From Winogradskyella vidalii (GTDB lineage: Bacteria; Bacteroidota; Bacteroidia; Flavobacteriales; Flavobacteriaceae), in NCBI RefSeq assembly GCF_013403955.1, contig NZ_JABFDG010000005.1:186001-250000 (forward strand): a stretch of DNA of 64,000 bases. The letters run 5' to 3'. Positions within the stretch are counted from its first letter, which is position 1. Each line of letters begins with the position of its first letter. Positions 25,481 to 34,405 of the stretch are shown piece by piece. Under the pieces are notes generated by a model that searched no databases, was not told the DNA's origin, and saw nothing but the letters and a program-made list of their open reading frames with translations. A program made the translations under genes and the position numbers.

Positions 25481-25591
25481 TGGCTGAGCGAAGTTGAAAC
25501 CATATAGGGCTTATATCTAATTATTATTTTATTTAGAAACAAAACCTACAAGGTCACCAAGACCTTGCAGATTAAGGAACGTAATTTCCTT
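25481..25591. repeat. Degenerate intergenic palindromes
   Basis: In the 192-bp spacer: TGGCTGAGCGAAGTTGAAAC at 25481 (remnant of a dispersed flavobacterial motif), CAAGGTC-ACCAA-GACCTTG (25549-25567, perfect 7-bp arms inside a larger AAACCT.../...AGATT frame), and AAGGAA-CGTAAT-TTCCTT (25574-25591). They look like dispersed repeats rather than a regulated leader. No promoter box is clear here. Confidence 0.5.
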
Positions 25592-25637
25592 ACTACATTT
25601 TGAAATTTGATGTTTTATAATTGTATTTTGCTTCGCT

Positions 25638-27098
25638 ATGGGAATCGTATTAAACCAATCATTTAAAAACACTGTTACCACCTATTTTGGTTTTGGCCTT
25701 GGTGCTATTAATACCCTATTTCTCTATACTAATTTTTTAACGGACCAATACTATGGTTTAGTCGCCTTCTTACTATCTGCAGCTAATATTATGATGCCTT
25801 TTATGGCCTTTGGTGTTCACAATGCTATAGTAAAATTTTACTCTACATTTAAATCGAAAAATAGTATTAATAGTTTTTTAAGCTTGATGTTATTTTTACC
25901 ATTTCTGTTTATAATACCTACTGTATTTGTAGGCTATTTTGCATATGATAGTCTTGTAAATTGGTTGTCTAACGAAAATGATATTGTAGAAAACTACGTT
26001 TGGCATATCCTTGTTCTGGCAGTTGCAATGGCATATTTTGAAATATTTTTCGCGTGGACTAAGGTACAAATGCAGACCGTTTTTGGGAATCTAATGAAAG
26101 AGATTTTCCATCGTGTTTGTATTATGATTTTACTTTTTGCTGTGTATTTTGAGATGTTAACGGTAGACCAGTTTATTATTGCATTAGTTGTGGTCTATGT
26201 CTTACGTATGTTGATTATGAAACTCTACGCGTTTTCCGTACGATTCCCAAAGTTGAAATTTCAAAAATTAGAGAATCAATTTTCGATTTTAAAATATGCA
26301 GGCCTTATGATTATTGCAGGCTCTGTAGCAATGCTCATTCTCGATATTGATAAATTTATGATTGGCCTTATGTTACCCGATATTGAACAAGTGGCCTATT
26401 ACAGTGTAGCAATTTTTATCGCGACTGTTATTGCTGTTCCACAAAGGGCGATGCATCAAATTATGTTACCATTGACAGCTAAATATTTAAATGAAAATGA
26501 TAAAGTTGCTTTAGAAGACCTTTATAAACGAAGTTCTGTGACGTTATTGGTGGTCAGTGGATTTATTTTTTTGCTTATTATTTTGAATATAAATCAACTT
26601 TATGAAATTCTTCCCGAGGAATTTACAGGTGGGCTTTTTGTGGTATTAATCGTGAGTTTGGCTAAGTTGTATGATAATAGTTTAGGAAATAACAATGCAA
26701 TTTTATTTAATAGTGATTATTATAGAATGGTTTTATTTTTCGGGGTTCTGTTGGCTATTATGGCTATAGTTCTGAATGCTCTTTTTATTCCTGTTTACGG
26801 TATTGAAGGTTCTGCCTTTGCTACGTTTTTAGCTGTTTTTATTTACAATACCATCAAAATTATATTTGTAAAACGAAAATTTAATATGCTACCCTTTTCT
26901 AAGGCTTCAGTAAAAATTGTTGGTGTATTAAGTGCTTTACTATTTGTATTTTATTTTTGGGAATTTCCTTTTCATCCCATTGTGAATATTATTTTAAAAT
27001 CTGGATTAATCGGTGTCATCTATGTTGTTCTGATTTATAAGCTACAAGTATCTGAAGATATTTCTAGTCAGATAAAAAAGTATTTAAAATTGAAGTAG
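25638..27098 (+). CDS. Polysaccharide flippase (Wzx/MATE-like)
   Basis: 486 aa with 12-14 predicted membrane helices and little else, beginning with a short GIVLNQSFKNTVTTYFGFGLG amphipathic stretch and first helix. The pattern, length and basic loops between helices (RAMHQIMLPLTAKYL; VKRKFNML) match the oligosaccharide flippase superfamily that moves lipid-linked glycans across the inner membrane. It follows a glycosyltransferase and YfhO on the same strand. The exact cargo is unknown. Confidence 0.85.
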   Translation: MGIVLNQSFKNTVTTYFGFGLGAINTLFLYTNFLTDQYYGLVAFLLSAANIMMPFMAFGVHNAIVKFYSTFKSKNSINSFLSLMLFLPFLFIIPTVFVGYFAYDSLVNWLSNENDIVENYVWHILVLAVAMAYFEIFFAWTKVQMQTVFGNLMKEIFHRVCIMILLFAVYFEMLTVDQFIIALVVVYVLRMLIMKLYAFSVRFPKLKFQKLENQFSILKYAGLMIIAGSVAMLILDIDKFMIGLMLPDIEQVAYYSVAIFIATVIAVPQRAMHQIMLPLTAKYLNENDKVALEDLYKRSSVTLLVVSGFIFLLIILNINQLYEILPEEFTGGLFVVLIVSLAKLYDNSLGNNNAILFNSDYYRMVLFFGVLLAIMAIVLNALFIPVYGIEGSAFATFLAVFIYNTIKIIFVKRKFNMLPFSKASVKIVGVLSALLFVFYFWEFPFHPIVNIILKSGLIGVIYVVLIYKLQVSEDISSQIKKYLKLK

Positions 27099-27129
27099 AA
27101 AGAGATATTTCTGACCTTCTAAAATAAGA

Positions 27130-27171
27130 ATGTCCCGTATTGTGCTTTGAGGCACACAACATACGGGACAT
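27130..27171. terminator. Long hairpin between convergent genes
   Basis: ATGTCCCGTAT (27130-27140) and ATACGGGACAT (27161-27171) are perfect 11-bp arms; TGTGC and GCACA (27141-27145, 27152-27156) extend the stem beyond a 4-nt bulge. The T-run is stronger on the minus side (TCTTATTTT), so it mainly ends the Ser/Thr/Arg-rich gene but can serve both. Confidence 0.8.
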
Positions 27172-27193
27172 CCAACCAACCATAAAAAAACTT

Positions 27194-28426
27194 TTATCCT
27201 CTTGATCGTCTTGTATTAGAACTTGTAGAGCTTTGGTTGTTCGCTCTACTAGCGCTAGATCTGCTTGATACAGACGATGAACTTCTGTTACTTTGTACAG
27301 CGGTACTTCTTTGTCTTGCGTTTTGCGAAGTCGAAGTTCTACTAGCTCTAGAAGACGTCGCAGTTGGCTGTCTTACCGAAGAACTTCTTGTTGTACTTCT
27401 ATTAGACACAGCATTAGTTGTTCGGGTCACATTAGAATTATTATTTCTCGTAGCCGTTGTATTGCTACTTCTTACTGTTCTTGATGGTGTACTCACCCTA
27501 GTTGTAGAACGCGAAATTACGGTATTGTTGGTCCTACTAGTACTTGGTGTTGAAACTCTTGTTGTAGTACGCGTTGGTGTTGCTGCGTTATTTGATGCGC
27601 GACTAGTGCTTGTTCTTGTCGTGGTCGTCGTAGTAGTTCGTGTAGACCTAGTGCTAGCTATTGTAGCATTGTTTCGAGTGGCACGAGTTCTGATACTTCG
27701 TTCCGCACTGTTTCTTGGGGTTTGTGCATAGCTAGTAGTACGTCTTGTTGTGGTAGTACTTCTTCTAACTGCATAACCATTATCGCGTCTTCCAATATTA
27801 TAATGTCTCACATTATTAGTATAAGGTCTATAATAAATATGTCTTACAGGAGTATAATATTGTCTGTATGGGTTTACATGAACTATAGCATAGTTTGCAT
27901 GAGGTGCCGCATAAAAACGGTGCCATGGTCTGTACACATAACTTCTGTTATAAATATTTATAAATCCATCATATCTATAAAATACGTTATTTCTATAATA
28001 TACATTTAGTCCTCCAACTTGGCTGATTCTACCAAAGCTATTATAGTTAATAAGAATATTACCTATTTGGTTTACACGTCCATAATAATCATAATAAATA
28101 GGCGTATTTTCGATTTGAATTATAGCACCATAACTATCATACTGTACGTAAGGATTGTAGTTGTAACCCGTGTTAAAACTTAACGAAAAACCAGGAGAAT
28201 TAATGTTTACGTTTACATCTGGTCCATAATTTGGTATATAAAAATCAAATTGACCATCTGCAAAAACTGAAAACTCAATCCCAGCTTCATTAAATATGAA
28301 AGAATTACCATAACCTCTCGCATAGTTATTAATTGAAGCTTCTGCTTCTGTAGTTGTGCTAGTGTTTCCGAATGCAGTAGTGCTCATCGCGACAAATGCT
28401 GCAAGTATGTATAGTATCTGTTTCAT
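27194..28426 (-). CDS. Secreted protein with Ser/Thr/Arg-rich tail
   Basis: 410 aa, no characterised family. Signal peptide (ILYILAAFVAMSTTAFG). Residues about 30-200 are Tyr/Asn-rich, with a repeated strand unit (YDSYGAIIQIENTPIYY, YDYYGRVNQIGNILINY, YNSFGRISQVGGLNVYY). From about residue 215 to the end (some 195 residues) the chain is Ser, Thr, Arg and Asn with Ala/Val/Pro, without a single Lys and with one Glu, hence strongly basic and disordered. Arg in place of Lys is unusual for an AT-rich genome. The long open frame on the opposite strand is only the shadow of this low-complexity DNA. Possible roles are polyanion binding or O-glycosylated surface coating (inference). Confidence 0.8.
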   Translation of the reverse strand: MKQILYILAAFVAMSTTAFGNTSTTTEAEASINNYARGYGNSFIFNEAGIEFSVFADGQFDFYIPNYGPDVNVNINSPGFSLSFNTGYNYNPYVQYDSYGAIIQIENTPIYYDYYGRVNQIGNILINYNSFGRISQVGGLNVYYRNNVFYRYDGFINIYNRSYVYRPWHRFYAAPHANYAIVHVNPYRQYYTPVRHIYYRPYTNNVRHYNIGRRDNGYAVRRSTTTTRRTTSYAQTPRNSAERSIRTRATRNNATIASTRSTRTTTTTTTRTSTSRASNNAATPTRTTTRVSTPSTSRTNNTVISRSTTRVSTPSRTVRSSNTTATRNNNSNVTRTTNAVSNRSTTRSSSVRQPTATSSRASRTSTSQNARQRSTAVQSNRSSSSVSSRSSASRANNQSSTSSNTRRSRG

Positions 28427-28485
28427 AATAATTGGGTTTTAAAATTAAACTCGTTTAGTATAAAACAAACAACGTGCCAAAAAAA

Positions 28486-28541
28486 TAACAATCTTGTAAT
28501 CAGTACTTTAATTATTGTTATACATTACAACTTGTAACAAT
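28486..28541. promoter_or_regulatory. Cluster of TTGTAA/TAACAAT sites in a divergent spacer
   Basis: TTGTAA at 28494-28499 and 28532-28537, and inverted at 28525-28530, the last two making the palindrome TTACAA-C-TTGTAA (28525-28537). TAACAAT occurs at 28486-28492 and 28535-28541 and inverted at 28514-28520. They lie between the divergent secreted-protein and DUF3667 genes, upstream of both, as expected of a shared operator. Confidence 0.35.
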
Positions 28542-28617
28542 TTATAAATTCAGGCTTCTAATATTTATATAATATGAAATAAAATTGACTACTTTTAATC
28601 CCGACTAACACCTAACT

Positions 28618-29697
28618 ATGAGCAACAACCAAGTGAATTGTAAAAATTGTGAGCAACCTTTTGATACTCAATTTAAATTCTGTCCGCATTGTGGCCAGAA
28701 AGTAAATGATGAATTAACCCTTGGTGTTTTATTCTATAACACTATTAATAATTACTTTTCGGTTGACGCTCGAATTTTTAAGAGTTTCATTCCATTAATG
28801 TTTAAGCCAGGTTTTCTAGCCAAAGAATTTATTAAAGGCAAGCGTTCATTATATATGCATCCTGCTCAGATGTATTTGTTTGTTACTATTTTGTTCTTTG
28901 CGTTATTTTCTTTTACAGCCAGTAATCAACGTGACATGGTTAATAATGAATTAAGAAAAACATTAAAATCAAATTATACTGTAGTTCCAGACACCATTGA
29001 TTCAAAAAAAATAGATGCAGCCACACAATCTAGAGATTCTATTGAAAAAGCAACTATACGTGACGTATTAGAAAAAAACAAGAAATATACTGGGATGACG
29101 GATAGTCAAATTGACTCTATTGTTAAGCAAGATAATCTACTCAAACCAAAGGTAGATTTTGGGTTTAATGAAAAAGAAATAGATTCTTTAATTGAAGCTA
29201 ATGCCAGTGATAAAGAAATTTATAAGAGGATGGGAGTTGATGAAAATCCAGGTTGGTTTATGACAAAACTGTATTCTCAACTTTTAAAGTTTTATAAAGC
29301 TAGAGATGGAGGTGATATACTTAAAACTTTTTATGATGCTATACCGATTGCCTTGTTCTTTTTGCTTCCCATATTTGCTTTAATATTAAAGTTATTATTT
29401 TTTTTAAGAGGAAGATATTCGCATCATTTAGTATTTAGTTTATACTATTTCTCATACTTATTTATGGTGTTAAGTTTAATTTTTGGGATTAATTTAATTT
29501 GGGATGTACCAGATTATATAGATTGGTTAATAGCGCTATCTACCAATTTGTATCTTTTTATAGCATTGAAAAAATTCTATAATCAAGGTTGGATTTTAAG
29601 CTTCTTAAAAAATGGAATAGCAACATTTACCTTCTTATCGATAATTATACCAACAGCAATAGTCTTTATAGGTTTTATCGCTTTTTTATTCTATTAA
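28618..29697 (+). CDS. DUF3667-family zinc-ribbon membrane protein
   Basis: 359 aa. N-terminal zinc ribbon (CKNCEQPF...FCPHCGQK, four Cys), then the DUF3667 core (FFALFS-type helix preceded by KGKRSLYMHPAQMYLFV). A polar loop of about 140 residues (Asp/Lys-rich, 120-240) separates the first helix from four more helices at the C-terminus. Function unknown, widespread in Bacteroidota. Its TAA overlaps the TAA of the convergent gene in a shared TTAA (29694-29697). Confidence 0.88.
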   Translation: MSNNQVNCKNCEQPFDTQFKFCPHCGQKVNDELTLGVLFYNTINNYFSVDARIFKSFIPLMFKPGFLAKEFIKGKRSLYMHPAQMYLFVTILFFALFSFTASNQRDMVNNELRKTLKSNYTVVPDTIDSKKIDAATQSRDSIEKATIRDVLEKNKKYTGMTDSQIDSIVKQDNLLKPKVDFGFNEKEIDSLIEANASDKEIYKRMGVDENPGWFMTKLYSQLLKFYKARDGGDILKTFYDAIPIALFFLLPIFALILKLLFFLRGRYSHHLVFSLYYFSYLFMVLSLIFGINLIWDVPDYIDWLIALSTNLYLFIALKKFYNQGWILSFLKNGIATFTFLSIIIPTAIVFIGFIAFLFY

Positions 29698-30356
29698 TCA
29701 TTTGTAGAACCTGCATGCCAAATAGGAATATTTAAAAATTCACTCAATATTTCGGCATCAACGATAATAGATTTTAAATTGCCATGATCAATCACATTTT
29801 TGCGTGACGCATCATTTAATACTAAATTGAGTTCAAAACTTTTGTAAGCGCTTTTACCACTTTTTATATGTTCACCTATAATTTGAATAGCGACGATAGA
29901 TTTTAGTGGTATGTATTTTTTTGCAGTATCCTTTTTTATTTTGTGAATGTCTACTTGATAAGCTTTGTAATAAACGCCTAATTGCTTATCGAAAACACGT
30001 GGCATATAAAATAAATAAAACATTAATCCACCAGCGCTTGCGAAAATTAGTCCAAAAAGAATAAAAAACCATTCAATTGAATTTCTTTCAAAACTATGGT
30101 TAAATAGCGGATTAATACTAATAAAAATTATACCTAACCCGACAGCTAAAAAGATAAAACTAAACAGTGCCACGCCAATTGAAGGTTTATAAAGGAGTTT
30201 AGATTTTGATGCCTCAATAAGAACATTTGTTTTAAAACTTGAACCACCAGATTTTAAGGGTGAAGTTGAAACTTTAGATTTTATTGTGTCGTTGGTGTTA
30301 GTCCAATTTTCTTTAGTTTCAATAGCTTCTTTATGAAACCCTTTAGGTAACTCCAT
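29694..30356 (-). CDS. Two-helix membrane protein cotranscribed with uvrA
   Basis: 220 aa, no family recognised. A polar N-terminus (1-60), two membrane helices (about 62-82, IGVALFSFIFLAVGLGIIFI; about 95-117), and a C-terminal cytoplasmic beta-rich domain (VDIHKIKKDTAKKYIPLKSI, FELNLVLNDASRKNVIDHG) that recalls a PH-like fold. Starts one base after the uvrA stop, so it is translated from the uvrA mRNA. Why a membrane protein follows an excinuclease gene is unclear. Confidence 0.75.
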   Translation of the reverse strand: MELPKGFHKEAIETKENWTNTNDTIKSKVSTSPLKSGGSSFKTNVLIEASKSKLLYKPSIGVALFSFIFLAVGLGIIFISINPLFNHSFERNSIEWFFILFGLIFASAGGLMFYLFYMPRVFDKQLGVYYKAYQVDIHKIKKDTAKKYIPLKSIVAIQIIGEHIKSGKSAYKSFELNLVLNDASRKNVIDHGNLKSIIVDAEILSEFLNIPIWHAGSTND

Positions 30357-30357
30357 C

Positions 30358-33147
30358 TTATAATTTATCTTTTAAATATTTTCCTGTTACCGATTTTTTG
30401 TTTTTAACAATTTCTTCAGGTGTACCAGAAGCAACAAGTTGCCCGCCGTGTTTTCCACCTTCAGGACCTAAATCAATGATATAATCAGCACATTTTATAA
30501 GATCTATATTATGCTCAATCACTACAATTGAATGGCCTTTGTTAATTAAAGCATTAAATGATTTTAATAGTTTTTGTATATCGTGAAAATGAAGTCCGGT
30601 TGTGGGTTCATCAAATATAAAAAGGGCATGGTCACGCTTACTACCTTTGCCTAAAAATGTGGCCAACTTAATACGTTGTGCTTCACCACCAGAAAGGGTA
30701 GAAGAGGACTGTCCTAAAGTAACATACCCTAAACCTACATCTTGTAAAGGTTGGAGTTTGTTTTTAATTTTGGTTTGTTTGTGGGTTTCAAAGAAATCAA
30801 TAGCATCATCAATTGTAAGATTTAAGACGTCATCAATAGATTTATCTTCAAACTTAACCTCTAAAACTTCTTTTTTAAAGCGTTTGCCTCCACATGTATC
30901 ACAGGTGAGGTGTACATCAGCCATAAATTGCATTTCAATGGTTACTTCACCTTCACCTTTACAAGTTTCACAACGTCCACCATCTACGTTAAAACTAAAA
31001 TGTTTGGCGGCATAATTTCTAATATTACTTAATTTTTGAGAGGCGAATAAGGCTCTAATATCATCGTATGCTTTAATATAAGTTACCGGATTAGAACGCG
31101 ACGAGCGACCAATTGGATTTTGATCAACAAACTCTACATGTTCTATATTACTGTAATTGCCTTTGATTTCTGAAACCTGACCAATTTTATCGCTAAATCC
31201 TGTGAGTTGTTTTTGTATCGCAGGAAAGAGAATCTTTTTAACCAAAGTACTTTTACCACTTCCTGAAACCCCTGTAATAACGGTTAGCATTTCTAAAGGG
31301 ATACTAACATCGATATTTTGTAAATTATTTTCTCGGGCACCAATAATATCAACACCATATTTAGATGTTCTTCGTTTTTTAGGAACTTCAATTTCTAGTT
31401 GACCATTTAGGTATTTAGCGGTTAGGGTATCTGCTTCAAGGATATCCTTAAAGCTTCCTACAGCCATAACTTCTCCTCCTAATGTTCCGGCTTCTGGGCC
31501 GATATCAATAATGGCATCGGCAGCCTTCATGATGTCTTCATCGTGTTCAACAACAATTACCGTATTGCCTAAATCACGCAATGATTTTAAAACTTCTATA
31601 AGGCGTTCAGTATCTTTTGGATGTAAACCAATACTAGGCTCATCTAAAATATACATAGAACCTACTAAGCTACTACCTAATGAGGTTGCCAAATTAATTC
31701 TTTGACTTTCGCCACCAGAGAGTGAGTTCGATTTTCGGTTTAAAGTTAAGTAGCTTAAACCTACATTAGATAAAAATTGAAGTCGTGTGTTGATTTCCGT
31801 TAAAAGTCGTTTGGCGATTTTAGCATCACTGTCACTTAATTCAAGTTGATTAAAAAACACAATTAACTCATCAATTGGTAAATCGACTAAATCGGTAATA
31901 GTTGCCTTATTTACTTTGACATAATTAGCCTCTTCGCGTAGGCGTTTTCCATGGCAAGCACTACATTTTGTTTTACCACGGTAACGCGATAACATAACTC
32001 TATTCTGAATTTTATAGGCTTTAGATTCTAACTCTGCAAAAAAGTCGTTTAAACCTTCAAAGTATTTATTACCCTTCCATATTAATGCTTTATTAGCATC
32101 ACTTAATTGAAAATAAGGTTTATGAATAGGAAAATCAAAATGATGTGAGTTATTAACCAATTGGTCTTTATACCAGCTCATACTTTCACCGCGCCAAGGA
32201 AAAATAGCGTTTTCATAAACCGATAATGCGGTATTTGGAATTACTAGATCATTATCAATACCAATTACATCACCATAACCTTCACATTTAGGACAAGCGC
32301 CATAAGGATTATTAAAACTGAATAAATGCGCGTTTGGTTCTAGAAACGACATGCCATCTATTTCAAACTTATTATTAAATACGGTTTGTTTTTTATCGGA
32401 GAGTGATTCTACAACGCAAGTACCAATACCTTCATAAAAAGCGGTGCCTACAGCATCAGCTAAGCGGTTAAGAAAATCTTCATCGTTTTTAAAGATAATT
32501 CTATCGACCACCAAAAATAATTCTTGATTGGGCTTAATTTCAGAATTTAAAGCATCATCAATTCTCACGACCTCCTTGTTAACTTTAATACGTGCATAAC
32601 CTTGTTGCTGTAATGTTTGAAGTTTGTTTTCAATCGTTCTGCCTTCTTCTAAAATAATAGGTGCTAGAAGTAGTAATTTAGATCGTTCTTCGAATTTTGA
32701 AATAAAATTAATAACGTCAGATACGGTGTGTTTTTTTACTTCATTTCCAGAAATAGGGGAGTAGGTTTTACCTATACGTGCAAATAATAATTTTAGATAG
32801 TCGTAAATTTCCGTTGTTGTACCTACGGTTGATCTTGGATTTGTAGAATTTACCTTTTGCTCTATAGCAATTGCAGGCGCAATACCTTTAATGTAATCGA
32901 CTTGTGGTTTATTTAATCGCCCTAAAAACTGGCGCGCATAACTGCTTAAACTTTCTACATAACGTCGTTGTCCTTCGGCATAAAGCGTATCGAAGGCTAA
33001 ACTCGATTTTCCAGAACCAGATAATCCCGTAATGACAACTAATTTGTTTCTAGGAATTACAACATCAATATTTTTGAGATTGTGGAGCTTTGCTCCTTTA
33101 ATAATGATGTTTTCTTTTGGATTAACGTCTAAAACGGTACTATTCAT
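30358..33147 (-). CDS. uvrA: Excinuclease ABC subunit A
   Basis: 929 aa, full length. Damage-recognition ATPase of nucleotide excision repair. Two ABC modules: Walker [12 protein letters not shown] (about 41-51) and [11 protein letters not shown] (about 630), signatures [11 protein letters not shown] and [11 protein letters not shown], Walker [11 protein letters not shown] and [10 protein letters not shown]. Zinc motifs are CPKCEGYG with CSACHGKR, and CETCKGEG with CDTCGGKR. The [16 protein letters not shown] stretch is a strong family mark. It has its own promoter and is followed one base later by the membrane protein. Confidence 0.98.
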   Translation of the reverse strand: MNSTVLDVNPKENIIIKGAKLHNLKNIDVVIPRNKLVVITGLSGSGKSSLAFDTLYAEGQRRYVESLSSYARQFLGRLNKPQVDYIKGIAPAIAIEQKVNSTNPRSTVGTTTEIYDYLKLLFARIGKTYSPISGNEVKKHTVSDVINFISKFEERSKLLLLAPIILEEGRTIENKLQTLQQQGYARIKVNKEVVRIDDALNSEIKPNQELFLVVDRIIFKNDEDFLNRLADAVGTAFYEGIGTCVVESLSDKKQTVFNNKFEIDGMSFLEPNAHLFSFNNPYGACPKCEGYGDVIGIDNDLVIPNTALSVYENAIFPWRGESMSWYKDQLVNNSHHFDFPIHKPYFQLSDANKALIWKGNKYFEGLNDFFAELESKAYKIQNRVMLSRYRGKTKCSACHGKRLREEANYVKVNKATITDLVDLPIDELIVFFNQLELSDSDAKIAKRLLTEINTRLQFLSNVGLSYLTLNRKSNSLSGGESQRINLATSLGSSLVGSMYILDEPSIGLHPKDTERLIEVLKSLRDLGNTVIVVEHDEDIMKAADAIIDIGPEAGTLGGEVMAVGSFKDILEADTLTAKYLNGQLEIEVPKKRRTSKYGVDIIGARENNLQNIDVSIPLEMLTVITGVSGSGKSTLVKKILFPAIQKQLTGFSDKIGQVSEIKGNYSNIEHVEFVDQNPIGRSSRSNPVTYIKAYDDIRALFASQKLSNIRNYAAKHFSFNVDGGRCETCKGEGEVTIEMQFMADVHLTCDTCGGKRFKKEVLEVKFEDKSIDDVLNLTIDDAIDFFETHKQTKIKNKLQPLQDVGLGYVTLGQSSSTLSGGEAQRIKLATFLGKGSKRDHALFIFDEPTTGLHFHDIQKLLKSFNALINKGHSIVVIEHNIDLIKCADYIIDLGPEGGKHGGQLVASGTPEEIVKNKKSVTGKYLKDKL

Positions 33148-33172
33148 AGGTTCTATTCTGTATCTAAGTTTG

Positions 33173-33180
33173 CAAAGATA
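33173..33180 (-). promoter_or_regulatory. -7 box of uvrA
   Basis: Minus strand TATCTTTG, exact TAnnTTTG, 25 nt from ATG 33147. No LexA-type palindrome was noticed near it. The rest of the 416-bp spacer to 33563 holds only the sigma-gene promoter and leader. Confidence 0.5.
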
Positions 33181-33424
33181 CTATATAGCCTTTAAAGATT
33201 AAACTATGTTGAATATTAACACAAATAGAATTAAGACTAAATTTTAAAAGTAAGAGCAGCCATAGTTATTGTAGGATATATTTATTCAGTCACACATCAA
33301 TTAACTAATCATTTAAAAATGTCAATGTATTTATAATATCACAGCAAATTGGTCTATTATATGAGAATATTAATCTATTAAAGTTGTTTTTTATCCGATA
33401 AGGCGTAAAATTTAGCAGTTATTT

Positions 33425-33457
33425 TTTGTTTATTCGGAATGATTGTTGTTATATTTG
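33425..33457 (+). promoter_or_regulatory. Promoter of the sigma-factor gene
   Basis: TTTG (33425-33428, end of a TTTTTTG run) and TATATTTG (33450-33457, exact -7) are 21 bp apart, close to Bacteroidota consensus spacing. The predicted leader to ATG 33564 is about 100 nt. Confidence 0.6.
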
Positions 33458-33528
33458 AAACTAAATCATTCTCTAAAACCACTGCTTATAGCATAAGATT
33501 ACTTTAAAAAACAGCTTTTAACCCCAAA

Positions 33529-33548
33529 CTTAGTAGGCAACTACTAGG
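33529..33548 (+). promoter_or_regulatory. Leader hairpin before the sigma-factor start
   Basis: CTTAGTAG-GCAA-CTACTAGG, 8-bp stem with one G-U and a tetraloop, ending 15 nt before the ATG. Its closeness to the start suggests control of translation. Confidence 0.4.
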
Positions 33549-33563
33549 CTTAAAGTAATTATT

Positions 33564-34148
33564 ATGAAAAAAGAACTTATCCAAGACGCCGAGTTGGTTA
33601 GCAACTACTTAGATGGAAATGAAAATGCACTTTCAATACTTATAGAAAGGCACAAGCAAAAAATTTATAGTTTTATTTACTCTAAGGTTTATGACCGAGA
33701 TGTTACCGAAGATGTTTTTCAAGATACTTTTATTAAAGTTATTCGAACTTTAAAACGTGGAAAATATAATGAAGAAGGTAAATTTTTACCGTGGGTAATG
33801 CGTATCGCTCATAATTTGGTGATTGATTACTTCAGAAAAAATAAACGAATGCCAAAATTTGATAATGCTGGTGAATTTAGTATTTTTTCGGTATTGAGTG
33901 ACTCTAGCTTAAATGCAGAAAAGGCAATCATAAAAGATCAAGTAGAATCTGATGTTAGACGTATTATTGAAGAGTTACCTGAGGACCAAAAACAGGTATT
34001 GGTAATGCGTATGTACCAGGATATGAGTTTTAAGGAAATTTCAGAGCGAACAGGCGTGAGTATTAATACTGCTTTAGGAAGAATGCGCTATGCACTCATT
34101 AATATGCGTAAGGTAATAGAACAAAATAACATTGTTTTAACAAATTGA
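33564..34148 (+). CDS. Sigma-70 family RNA polymerase sigma factor (ECF type)
   Basis: 194 aa. Region 2 (about 20-90) carries the polymerase-binding and -10 recognition helix (DVTEDVFQDTFIKVIRTL, then FLPWVMRIAHNLVIDYFRKN), and region 4 (about 130-185) carries the HTH (LPEDQKQVLVMRMYQDMSFK, then EISERTGVSINTALGRMRYAL). No region 1.1 or 3, hence an ECF sigma. No neighbouring FecR- or RskA-type anti-sigma gene, unusual for Bacteroidota ECFs; instead a 47-aa microprotein follows. It has a long leader with a hairpin. Confidence 0.92.
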   Translation: MKKELIQDAELVSNYLDGNENALSILIERHKQKIYSFIYSKVYDRDVTEDVFQDTFIKVIRTLKRGKYNEEGKFLPWVMRIAHNLVIDYFRKNKRMPKFDNAGEFSIFSVLSDSSLNAEKAIIKDQVESDVRRIIEELPEDQKQVLVMRMYQDMSFKEISERTGVSINTALGRMRYALINMRKVIEQNNIVLTN

Positions 34149-34205
34149 TGCAATAAAAGAAATTTAGTTACGTTTTTGCTATATATAAACTTTAAAATTA
34201 TTGAA

Positions 34206-34349
34206 ATGGCAAAAATCTACCCTAAGGCTTCCCCAAAAAATGAAAATCTTTTACCTAAAGATGAAACGGTAAATTTCCTCTTAAATTACTCTAAAGCTTT
34301 GCGTGTTTTAAAGTATAATAAATTGAAGTTTGAAGCACTTTTAAATTAA
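34206..34349 (+). CDS. 47-aa microprotein downstream of the sigma gene
   Basis: ATG 34206 to TAA 34347-34349, too short for ordinary ORF lists. Sequence starts MAKIYPKASPKNENLLPKDE and ends with the helical VLKYNKLKFEALLN. It is soluble, basic and ends in an amphipathic helix. I recall similar 45-50-aa proteins directly after this sigma gene in other Flavobacteriia, which would make it conserved, but this needs a search. It lies 57 bp after the sigma stop and just before the terminator that ends the unit. Inference: a sigma-binding regulator. Confidence 0.7.
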   Translation: MAKIYPKASPKNENLLPKDETVNFLLNYSKALRVLKYNKLKFEALLN

Positions 34350-34375
34350 TTTAATAATGATATTATTGTATTAAC

Positions 34376-34405
34376 ATCCTAATGTATTTACATTAGGATT
34401 TTTTT
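34376..34405 (+). terminator. Terminator of the sigma-microprotein unit, overlapping the next gene
   Basis: ATCCTAATGT (34376-34385) and ACATTAGGAT (34390-34399) form a perfect 10-bp stem with an ATTT loop and seven T. It overlaps the last codons of the convergent lipoprotein gene (stop at 34393). Confidence 0.88.

Noticed and set aside
27237-27731. 164-aa plus-strand frame rich in Leu/Val
   Set aside because: It is exactly antisense to the Ser/Thr/Arg-rich secreted protein; its composition is the complement of repetitive Ser/Thr/Arg codons.
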